Shown in pieces: positions 18,372-25,185 of a stretch of DNA of 64,000 nt. Numbering within the stretch: position 1 is the stretch's first letter; each line of letters starts with the position of its first letter. The translations under genes were made by a program, and so were the position numbers. The DNA is from DASZYT01 sp035545275 (GTDB lineage Bacteria > Patescibacteriota > Saccharimonadia > Saccharimonadales > UBA4665). The stretch is taken from the NCBI GenBank assembly GCA_035545275.1, contig DASZYT010000021.1:17877-81876 (forward strand), read 5' to 3'. Under the pieces are notes generated by a model that worked only from the letters and a program-made list of their open reading frames with translations, searched no databases and was not told where the DNA came from.

Positions 18372-18400
18372 CTCTGACTCGTGAAGTCAAGAGTGCTAAT
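18372..18400 (-). repeat. Decayed second copy of the clpC CIRCE
   Basis: The 16 bp at 18385-18400 (AGTCAAGAGTGCTAAT) are identical to 18203-18218 in the functional CIRCE. The opposite arm is degraded (CTCTGACTC, 5 of 9 matches) and the spacer is 10 nt instead of 9. No matching -10 is seen at the right distance. The rest of the 354-bp gap (18050-18403) shows nothing beyond the two CIRCE-like elements. Confidence 0.6.
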
Positions 18401-18403
18401 ATA

Positions 18404-18832
18404 TCATCTCTGCCTGCGGATGGCGGGGCATAGTTTGACAGCAAGTGGACCCAGAAACGGCGGGATTGCCCGCGGTTTTTTGCACTCTTGCGTCCTTTGT
18501 GCCGCACTAGCACGCGCTACGGGCACCATTGCACTAGTGAACAACCATCCTTCGTAGCCGCCTAACACCATGTTTTGTGAGCAGCTCCCGTCAGGAAACT
18601 CTAGTTGCATACCAATTACTGAGCCATTAAATACATCGGATCCGCCACTCTGAGTAAACCATCCCCTTTCCTTGGCTTGTTGAACTTCATGCGGGGCATG
18701 ACCATTTAAGCGAGGACAACCCGTACAAAAATCAAACACTGCGTCTTCATTGATATCGCCAAGACTCTCGGTGATACGAAGAGCTTCAGTTGTAACCTGG
18801 GCCTCAAATGCGTTGTGGTCAATGTGACTCAT
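18404..18832 (-). CDS. Hypothetical protein with CxxC-type motif
   Basis: A protein of about 142 aa of unknown function. It contains DFCTGCPRLNGHAPHEV (CxxC, residues about 38-41, followed by His) and a conserved-looking core through GGYEGWLFTSAM. No membrane segment. I prefer ATG 18832 (AAAGGAG 11 nt upstream); an in-frame ATG at 18859 is possible. The last 40 residues are basic and low in similarity to any fold I know, and the DNA encoding them contains a GC hairpin flanked by six A/T bases (18455-18481), so the true C-terminus may differ. Gene context between clpC and nusA gives no functional hint. Confidence 0.5.
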   Translation of the reverse strand: MSHIDHNAFEAQVTTEALRITESLGDINEDAVFDFCTGCPRLNGHAPHEVQQAKERGWFTQSGGSDVFNGSVIGMQLEFPDGSCSQNMVLGGYEGWLFTSAMVPVARASAAQRTQECKKPRAIPPFLGPLAVKLCPAIRRQR

Positions 18833-18921
18833 TATGTATACACACTCCTTTACCCCCATATTCCGCTATAGGGAGCGCTATTGCAAGCACTGGCGTGACA
18901 TACGCCATCAGAAAACTGGGC

Positions 18922-20085
18922 CTACTCGCCGTGTTCTTCGATGGCCTCAAGTAGGCTATTCTCGAGATCGCTCTTCTTCTTCAGCTTGGGCTGCTTGGGC
19001 AATTCTTTGGTTTCAACAGTTGCCTCACTGGTCGCACCCGCTTCACGCTCAGCTTCGATGTCCAGCTCGTAGCCGCTCAGCTTGCTAGCCAGGCGCACGT
19101 TCTGACCACTCTTGCCGATAGCGATGCTCAGCTGGTCTTCCGGCACGATGACCGTAGCCTTTTTATTCTTTTCGTCCAACTTCACTTGTGTGACCTTGGT
19201 TGGGCTCAGCGCTTCGGCAATGTATTCGGAAGGATTTTCCTTCCAGACGATGATGTCGATCTTTTCCTGCTCGCCGATTTCGCTCATGACAGCGTTCACG
19301 CGCGTACCGTGGCCGCCAACGAAGGTACCGACGGGGTCTACACCGGGCACATTGCTAGCTACGGCGATTTTGCTGCGCACACCAGCTTCGCGGGCGATGC
19401 CCTTGATCTCAACGGCGCCGCTCTCCATTTCAGGTACCTCACCTCTAAACAACCATTCAATAAATTCACGATTGCCGCGGCTTACCACTAGTTGCGGGCC
19501 ACGTGGGCCGCGCTCAACGTCCTTTAGAAATACCTTCAAGCGCTGGCCTGGGTAGTAACGCTCGTCCTGGATCTGCTCGCTGCGCGGCAAAATACCTTGT
19601 GCTTTACCAAGCTCGACACGCACGATGTTGCCCTCTACGCGGGATACAACGGCGTTGATGACCGTGCCAATCTTGTCTTCATATTCGGCCAACACAATTT
19701 CGCGCTCTGCCTCACGCAGGCGCTGCAAAATCACTTGCTTGGCAGTCTGGGCGGCAACGCGGCCAAAGCTGCTGACCTTTTCGTGCACTTCAATCATGTC
19801 ACCAACTTTGGCGTTCTTTTGCATGACCTGAGCATCCTTCAGGCTAATTTCATAGGCCGGGTGCTCGGTTTCGCCCTCAACCACTTCCTTAGTAACGTAG
19901 GCGTCTACGTCGCCGGTATTCAGGTTCATGTTGACGCGCACTTCTTGCTCGCGGTCGCCGTAGTCTTTGCGGTAGGCGGCAGCCAAAGCTTGCTCGACCA
20001 CTTCCTGGACGGTTTCCTCTGGTAAATTCTTTTCCTCGGCTATCGCTTTAATCGCAAGAGCCAGCTGTTTAAAATCGAAGTCCAT
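18922..20085 (-). CDS. nusA: Transcription termination/antitermination factor NusA
   Basis: RNA polymerase-binding factor that modulates pausing, termination and antitermination. The 387 aa cover the N-terminal polymerase-binding domain, an S1 domain (about residues 135-200), and KH1/KH2 domains (about 200-345; LSIAIGKSGQNVRLASKL near 310). It lacks the acidic repeats of the E. coli protein, which is normal outside proteobacteria. The tail ends in a Lys/Glu-rich stretch. The start is ATG at 20085 with GAAAGGAT upstream. It has its own promoter and a terminator in the leader, so expression is probably set by attenuation (see findings). rimP and infB are not adjacent here. Confidence 0.95.
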   Translation of the reverse strand: MDFDFKQLALAIKAIAEEKNLPEETVQEVVEQALAAAYRKDYGDREQEVRVNMNLNTGDVDAYVTKEVVEGETEHPAYEISLKDAQVMQKNAKVGDMIEVHEKVSSFGRVAAQTAKQVILQRLREAEREIVLAEYEDKIGTVINAVVSRVEGNIVRVELGKAQGILPRSEQIQDERYYPGQRLKVFLKDVERGPRGPQLVVSRGNREFIEWLFRGEVPEMESGAVEIKGIAREAGVRSKIAVASNVPGVDPVGTFVGGHGTRVNAVMSEIGEQEKIDIIVWKENPSEYIAEALSPTKVTQVKLDEKNKKATVIVPEDQLSIAIGKSGQNVRLASKLSGYELDIEAEREAGATSEATVETKELPKQPKLKKKSDLENSLLEAIEEHGE

Positions 20086-20117
20086 CTTTATATCCTTTCA
20101 TTTAGGTCTCTGGTACG

Positions 20118-20142
20118 AAAAAATCCGACCAAATTGGCCGGA
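20118..20142 (-). terminator. Intrinsic terminator in the nusA leader (attenuator)
   Basis: On the minus strand: stem TCCGGCC/GGTCGGA (7 bp, one G-T pair), a 5-nt loop and TTTTTT immediately after the stem. It lies between the nusA promoter and the nusA start codon, about 33 nt before the ATG, so it can only act as a leader attenuator. Confidence 0.8.
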
Positions 20143-20155
20143 CGATTCCTCCATG

Positions 20156-20185
20156 ATTATACGCGTAAAGCTGTAAAAAAGTCAA
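20156..20185 (-). promoter_or_regulatory. nusA promoter
   Basis: Minus-strand -35 TTGACT (20185-20180), an 18-nt spacer and a perfect -10 TATAAT (20161-20156). Predicted start near 20149, giving a leader of about 64 nt that contains the terminator at 20118-20142. Confidence 0.85.
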
Positions 20186-20219
20186 TTTTCCGCAAAAATC
20201 ACCGTGCTACACTTAAACA

Positions 20220-22802
20220 ATGAGCAAATCCGTCAAACGCCTTTACGAACAATTTCAGCCAGAACACTATGACCTTCAACTCAAGCTCGACCCCGATGCG
20301 ATGACTTTTGGGGGCAGTGTTATTATCCATGGCAAAAAAGTCGGGCGCCCCAGCCAACGCATTACGCTTCACCAAAAAGGATTGACCGTCACGAGCACGA
20401 CAATTCGTCGGACCGACAAAAAAGGCGACACTATGTTTGCCGTGGAGCGCATCAATGCACACGACGGGTACGACGAAGTACGTCTTCATTCCTCAGAAAT
20501 GCTATATCCCGGCGATTATCACGTAATGGTAGAATTTTCTGGCAAGCTTACTTCGGGTATGACGGGCATCTACCCTTGCTTTTACACCCATGAAGGGGCC
20601 GAAAAGAAACTGATAGCAACCCAGTTCGAAAGTCATCACGCCCGCGAAGCATTTCCGTGCATCGATGAACCCGAAGCAAAAGCGACTTTCTCGCTTGTAG
20701 TCGAGGCGCCCGACGCCGGCATTATTTTGAGCAATACTCCAGCCGTGCGACACGAGACCGATGACGGCAGTCACCGCCAAAGAACAGAATTTGCCGAGAC
20801 CCCACGCATGAGCACATACCTGCTGGCCTTTGTGTACGGGGAGCTGCAGAGCAAAAGTGCCAAGACACAACGTGGCACCGAGGTATCTGTTTGGTCGACC
20901 GTGGCCCAGCCGTTAGAAGCACTCGACTTTGCGGTGGATATCGCCAAGCGCTCCATCGAGTTTTTTGAAGATTATTTCAATGTGCCCTACCCCCTCCCAA
21001 AGTCCGACCACGTAGCGCTCCCTGATTTTTCCTCTGGAGCGATGGAAAACTGGGGGCTCATAACCTACCGCGAGCGCGTGCTGCTCGCCTACCCCGGCGA
21101 ATCATCGCAAAGCGTCCGCGAGCAGATTGCGCTTGTCATCGCCCACGAGACCTCCCACCAGTGGTTCGGCAATTTGGTAACCATGAAGTGGTGGGACGAT
21201 TTGTGGCTCAACGAAAGTTTCGCCGACATGATGGAATACCAGGCCGTCGACACCATGTTCCCCGACTGGCACGTCTGGGACACGTTCGTCAACCACGATG
21301 GACTATCGGCGCTGCGCCGCGACTCTATCTATGGCGTACAGGCTGTCAAGACAGCCGTGCACCATCCCGACGAAATCAACACCCTGTTTGACCCGTCAAT
21401 TGTCTACGCCAAAGGTGGCCGGCTGCTAACCATGCTCAAGAACTACATCGGCGAGGAAGCGTTCCGCCAAGGCCTTAGCGCCTATTTCACGAAGCATACC
21501 TATGGCAATACTGAAGGCACCGATTTGTGGGCGGCACTGTCCGAAGCTAGCGGGCATGACATCGGGGCATTCATGAACCCGTGGCTGCAGCAATCCGGCT
21601 TTCCGGTAGTGTCTGTGCACCAAGAAGCTGACTCGGTCCGGCTCAGCCAGGAACATTTTCTGGACGATAGAGCCAAGATAGATTCTACTCGTCGCTGGCC
21701 TGTGCCGCTATTTAGCAGCAGTGACTCGTTACCGACCCTACTCGAAGAGTCCAGCCTGACCTGCCAGCTACCAGACAATACGTTCGTCTACATCAACCGC
21801 GGGGCACTGGGGCACTATATCGTCAACTACGACACCGCCGAGCATCGCGCTGCACTGCTGGGGCTGATACAAGCTGGCGAACTGGCAAACGTCGAACGGC
21901 TGATGCTGCTCAACGACGCCAGCATGCTGGCGCGTGCCAACTACCAGCACTACGGCGATGTGCTGCGCCTGCTGGAAGCCTATGAAAGCGAAACCAGCGA
22001 GCCGGTCTGGGATATGATGGCGCTCATTGTTGGCGAAACGAAGCGCTTCATAGACCTTGACGAAAAGATTGAAGACGCCATCAAGCGACTCGTGCGCAAA
22101 CTTATCACCCATGAGTACGAGCGACTAGGCTGGGAGGAAAAGCCGGACGAGCCGGCCAGTGACCAAAAGCTGCGCGCCACTATCATCGCCCTCGGCGCGT
22201 ACGGCGAGCACTCGGCTATCATTAAAAAAGCCATCGAGTTGTTTGAATCGTACAAAAAAGATCAAGCCGCCATCCCGGCTGAGCTGCGCAGCATTGTCTT
22301 TGGCGTGTCCGTCAAAGAGGGCACTGCGGGCGCGTTTGACTATCTCGTGAAGTTGCATGACAGCACCAGCAACAGCGACCTGAAAGGCGACGTCTCCGCA
22401 GCGCTCACCATCACACGCTCTGCCGACGAAGCCCAGCAGCTGCTTGGCCGGCTGAAGGATGCGAAGCTCATCAAGCCGCAGGACATGGACCGCTGGCTGG
22501 TATATCTGCTACGCAACCGCTATGTACGCGACGTTGCCTGGAGCTGGATGACGGACAACTGGAGCTGGATAGAAGAAACGTTCAAAAACGATAAGTCGTA
22601 TGACTACTTTCCGCGTTATGCCGCCAGCATGTGTAACACGAAAGAGTGGGCCGACAAGTACAAAGCGTTCTTTGAGCCCAAGCTTGGCCAAGTGGTGCTG
22701 AAGCGTAACATCGAAGTCGGTCTGGAAGAAATCACCAACCGTGTCACTTGGCTGGAGCGCGACCTGCCCTCCGTGCAGCAATTCTTCAAAGCTAGTAAAT
22801 AG
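20220..22802 (+). CDS. M1 family zinc aminopeptidase
   Basis: Removes N-terminal residues from peptides, probably in the cytoplasm since no signal peptide is visible. The 860 aa contain the exopeptidase motif GAMENWG near residue 275, the zinc site HETSHQWFGNL near 308 with the third ligand in NESFAD near 331, and an ERAP1-like C-terminal helical domain. The start is ATG at 20220: the extended -10 TGCTACACT ends 6 nt before it and there is no Shine-Dalgarno (leaderless layout). It is divergent from nusA. The 3' end overlaps that of yraN (convergent) by 11 bp. Peptide scavenging fits an amino-acid auxotroph (inference). Confidence 0.93.
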   Translation: MSKSVKRLYEQFQPEHYDLQLKLDPDAMTFGGSVIIHGKKVGRPSQRITLHQKGLTVTSTTIRRTDKKGDTMFAVERINAHDGYDEVRLHSSEMLYPGDYHVMVEFSGKLTSGMTGIYPCFYTHEGAEKKLIATQFESHHAREAFPCIDEPEAKATFSLVVEAPDAGIILSNTPAVRHETDDGSHRQRTEFAETPRMSTYLLAFVYGELQSKSAKTQRGTEVSVWSTVAQPLEALDFAVDIAKRSIEFFEDYFNVPYPLPKSDHVALPDFSSGAMENWGLITYRERVLLAYPGESSQSVREQIALVIAHETSHQWFGNLVTMKWWDDLWLNESFADMMEYQAVDTMFPDWHVWDTFVNHDGLSALRRDSIYGVQAVKTAVHHPDEINTLFDPSIVYAKGGRLLTMLKNYIGEEAFRQGLSAYFTKHTYGNTEGTDLWAALSEASGHDIGAFMNPWLQQSGFPVVSVHQEADSVRLSQEHFLDDRAKIDSTRRWPVPLFSSSDSLPTLLEESSLTCQLPDNTFVYINRGALGHYIVNYDTAEHRAALLGLIQAGELANVERLMLLNDASMLARANYQHYGDVLRLLEAYESETSEPVWDMMALIVGETKRFIDLDEKIEDAIKRLVRKLITHEYERLGWEEKPDEPASDQKLRATIIALGAYGEHSAIIKKAIELFESYKKDQAAIPAELRSIVFGVSVKEGTAGAFDYLVKLHDSTSNSDLKGDVSAALTITRSADEAQQLLGRLKDAKLIKPQDMDRWLVYLLRNRYVRDVAWSWMTDNWSWIEETFKNDKSYDYFPRYAASMCNTKEWADKYKAFFEPKLGQVVLKRNIEVGLEEITNRVTWLERDLPSVQQFFKASK

Positions 22803-23133
22803 TGTCGATAAAATCGGTCACTGCAAAGTCGCCGCCGACCTCGATGGCGGCCAGCGAGGCATCGCCGCCCCAGTGGTGCTGAGCACACCACATCTCAGCG
22901 GCGAAGCGCATCTGGCGTTGTTTTGCCACCGTAATATAATCCAGGCCGCCGCCCTGGCGCGACGATACCCGGTATTTTACCTCCACAAAGTAAACGCAGG
23001 CACCCTTCTTGGCTACTATATCTATCTCGCACTGGGGTGTCTTCCAGTTACGTTCCACGATTTTGTAACCCTGTTTTTGCAGATAGTCTGCGGCCGCGGC
23101 TTCGGCCTGCCGCCCAGTGTCAGTCGTACTCAT
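22792..23133 (-). CDS. yraN: YraN/UPF0102 family nuclease-like protein
   Basis: A 113-aa protein of the UPF0102 family, which has a Holliday-junction-resolvase-like (PD-(D/E)xK) fold. The putative active site is visible as CEIDIVAKKG (Asp near 38) followed by FVEVKYR (Glu and Lys near 50-53). Family function is not firmly established. The start overlaps the rnhB stop by 4 bp (ATGA). The rnhB-yraN pairing is common in bacteria and supports the call. Confidence 0.88.
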   Translation of the reverse strand: MSTTDTGRQAEAAAADYLQKQGYKIVERNWKTPQCEIDIVAKKGACVYFVEVKYRVSSRQGGGLDYITVAKQRQMRFAAEMWCAQHHWGGDASLAAIEVGGDFAVTDFIDTIY

Positions 23134-23696
23134 GGGCGAGCCCCTAAAAGCGTCTGGATGGGTTTGAAACTTTTGCGGTGGATGTCGCTGACTCCATGTG
23201 TTTTGAGCATCCGCAGATGCAAGCCCGTGCCATAGCCGACATGCTTGTCAAACCCATAGGCCGGATATTGCCGGGCGATGTCTCTCATAAAATTATCACG
23301 CGCTACTTTGGCAATGATACTCGCGGCGCTGACGGCAGGCACGCTGTCGTCAGCTTTTATAACGGCCCGGCAGCGCGGATCATCAGCAAAGAAATTAAGG
23401 TTGCCATCAATGATAATTTCGTCGTACAAGCACGTTAGTTGCTCGAGCGCGCGTTGCATAGCCAAGCGTACGCTAGCGGTCAGGCCTAGGGCATCAATTT
23501 CATCTGGCTGCACCCAGCCAAGCCCATAGCCGGCGGCCATAAGCTGTATCTCGGTGTCCAGGGATTCGCGCCGCAATCGGCTCAGTTTTTTGGAATCTTT
23601 GAGTCCCGTGATAGGCTCGCCAAGCACCACCGCTCCCGCCACCAGCGGACCCGCCCAACAGCCTCGTCCCACTTCATCGATACCTACGGTAACCAT
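23130..23696 (-). CDS. rnhB: Ribonuclease HII
   Basis: Removes RNA from RNA-DNA hybrids, including single ribonucleotides. With the chosen start it has 188 aa: GIDEVGRG (Asp and Glu of the active site, residues 5-12), IIIDGNLNF near 90, and DDSVPAVSAASIIAKVARD near 110. I chose ATG 23696, which begins MVTVGIDEVGRG, because a TACAAT box ends 6 nt upstream (leaderless layout). The longer frame from a GTG at 23747 would read through that promoter. Coupled to yraN by a 4-bp overlap. Confidence 0.93.
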   Translation of the reverse strand: MVTVGIDEVGRGCWAGPLVAGAVVLGEPITGLKDSKKLSRLRRESLDTEIQLMAAGYGLGWVQPDEIDALGLTASVRLAMQRALEQLTCLYDEIIIDGNLNFFADDPRCRAVIKADDSVPAVSAASIIAKVARDNFMRDIARQYPAYGFDKHVGYGTGLHLRMLKTHGVSDIHRKSFKPIQTLLGARP

Positions 23697-23792
23697 AGTG
23701 TTATTGTAGAGCATTGACATATTTGTTTTTCGTTTTATTATTACCACTATAGTTTCGGAACACTCTGAGACTTGCGACAGAATGGAGAAAAA

Positions 23793-23996
23793 GTGCCTCT
23801 TTGGCTTCAGTGGCTCTTATGTGGCCTGGCCATCTACTTTTGGTGCGGCCTCGTGGCCGTGCTGGTGTACTGGAGTCTTGACCGAGAAATCGGCCGTCCC
23901 CACTCCTGGAAAAGGAATTTCATGTTATGTGCGGCCGGACTCGTAAGCTTGGTATGCGCAGGTGGCGCAGCGATCAAGGCAATCGGCACAAAATGA
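23793..23996 (+). CDS. Small membrane protein, two transmembrane segments
   Basis: A 67-aa protein from a GTG start (GGAG 5 nt upstream); a TTG at 23772 gives 74 aa. Two hydrophobic segments (residues about 4-24 and 42-60) flank a short charged loop with RPHSWKRN. No family recognised. It stands alone on the plus strand between rnhB and rplS. The following 174 bp to the terminator at 24171 hold nothing I can identify. Confidence 0.5.
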   Translation: MPLWLQWLLCGLAIYFWCGLVAVLVYWSLDREIGRPHSWKRNFMLCAAGLVSLVCAGGAAIKAIGTK

Positions 23997-24170
23997 AGTG
24001 CTACGGGGACGAGGCAACGATGACCTTGATGAGCATAGACTCATAAAGCACTCCGACATATCGGACGCAGCTTTTCCCCATGCGCGGTAAAATTTTGCGT
24101 AGGATACGCCTCATATCCCAACCACTCCACCATCCTCGACTCTGTCGCCTAAACTGAACATTCATCAAAA

Positions 24171-24203
24171 GCAAACGCTCCGGTTTTGGCCGGAGCGTTT
24201 TTG
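24171..24203. terminator. Bidirectional intrinsic terminator
   Basis: A perfect 9-bp stem ACGCTCCGG/CCGGAGCGT (24175-24183 with 24190-24198), a 6-nt loop, and T-runs on both sides (TTTTT on plus, TTGCTTTT on minus). It lies between the convergent small membrane protein gene and rplS and can serve both. Confidence 0.88.
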
Positions 24204-24219
24204 CTGGTCGATATTCAAT

Positions 24220-24744
24220 TTATTCTGTTGGCTGGTCGTGCTTGGCAAGAGCTTCGGCCACCTTAGCCTCATTCTTGGCCTCTGCCTCGGCTTTTTTGGC
24301 GGCTTCTTCTTCGGCAGCCTTGGCTTGCTCTTCCTTCAGCTTTTCTTCTTCGGCTTCGGCAGCAGTGTCACGAACGGTATTAACGGCCTCACGGTCAAAC
24401 TCCACACCGGTCAGACGGGCCGATTTACCGGTCAGGTTGCGCATGTAAGTCAGGTAGTTGCGGCGGACCTTGCTCCGCTTGGTAACTTCTACCTTCAGTA
24501 CAAGCGGGCTGTGGAGCAAAAAGCTCTTTTCTACGCCCACACCGCTGGCAATGCGGCGAACCGTAATGCGGCTGGTGTGGCTACCCTTGTTGTCGGTACG
24601 GATGACCAGGCCCTGGAAAATCTGCACGCGTTCTTTGTTACCCTCACGGATCTTTTGGTGCACGCGCACAGTGTCGCCGCTTTTTACGTCAACGACATCT
24701 GCCTTTTTATAATTCGCTTCAATCTTTTGGATCACACTTTGCAT
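24220..24744 (-). CDS. rplS: 50S ribosomal protein L19 with C-terminal extension
   Basis: Large-subunit protein at the 30S/50S interface. The first 115 residues are ordinary L19 (GDTVRVHQKIREGNKER, then the FQGLVIR segment and KSFLLHSPLVLKVEV). The protein then continues about 60 residues as a Glu/Ala/Lys-rich helix (174 aa against a usual 115 or so). ATG 24744 has a TAAACT -10-like box 9 nt upstream. It follows whiB by 30 bp on the same strand and ends before a strong terminator. The usual neighbours rpsP, rimM and trmD are absent. Confidence 0.95.
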   Translation of the reverse strand: MQSVIQKIEANYKKADVVDVKSGDTVRVHQKIREGNKERVQIFQGLVIRTDNKGSHTSRITVRRIASGVGVEKSFLLHSPLVLKVEVTKRSKVRRNYLTYMRNLTGKSARLTGVEFDREAVNTVRDTAAEAEEEKLKEEQAKAAEEEAAKKAEAEAKNEAKVAEALAKHDQPTE

Positions 24745-24774
24745 ATCTAGTGGAGTTTACACTATTTCCCGCCT

Positions 24775-25143
24775 TTACGCAATAGCTTCCATATCTGTTT
24801 GGAGGCCAATGCTTCCCTGGTGTGCAGCCGCACGTCTATGCTCACGTATAAGTTTTTTACGTTCTCTTTCGGTCAAACCGCCCCAGATGCCAAATTTTTC
24901 ATCGTTAGCAATGGCGGCCCGCAAGCAATCGGCTCGTACTACGCAGTACTCACAAATTCTCCGGGCGGCCTGTGCTTGATCCTTTCTACCCTTCTCGGGA
25001 AAAAATGTATCGGGGTCAGGGACTCTTCCAGGTGCACAAGCGGCCCTTTCCTGCCATGGAGCTGATCCAGGATCGTCAGGTACTACTGCTAGCGGCGACG
25101 GGGTTTCAATACGGTTTGGATATGCAGCTGCAGCCTCACTCAT
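24775..25143 (-). CDS. WhiB-family iron-sulfur transcription regulator
   Basis: A 122-aa Wbl protein with all family marks: four cysteines (Cys36, Cys64, Cys67, Cys73, spacing C-x27-C-x2-C-x5-C) for a [4Fe-4S] cluster, the turn GIWGG (85-89), and a basic C-terminal helix (ERERKKLIREHRR). The layout, including the FFPEKG stretch after the first Cys, is closest in appearance to WhiB1/WhiB2-type regulators. The family is known essentially from Actinobacteria and their phages. A TATAAC box ends 6 nt before ATG 25143 (leaderless layout). It sits between pilB and rplS; its targets are unknown. Confidence 0.93.
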   Translation of the reverse strand: MSEAAAAYPNRIETPSPLAVVPDDPGSAPWQERAACAPGRVPDPDTFFPEKGRKDQAQAARRICEYCVVRADCLRAAIANDEKFGIWGGLTERERKKLIREHRRAAAHQGSIGLQTDMEAIA

Positions 25144-25185
25144 GGTTTCGTTATATAACTCCTTGCGTGAACAGTCAAATTTTTG

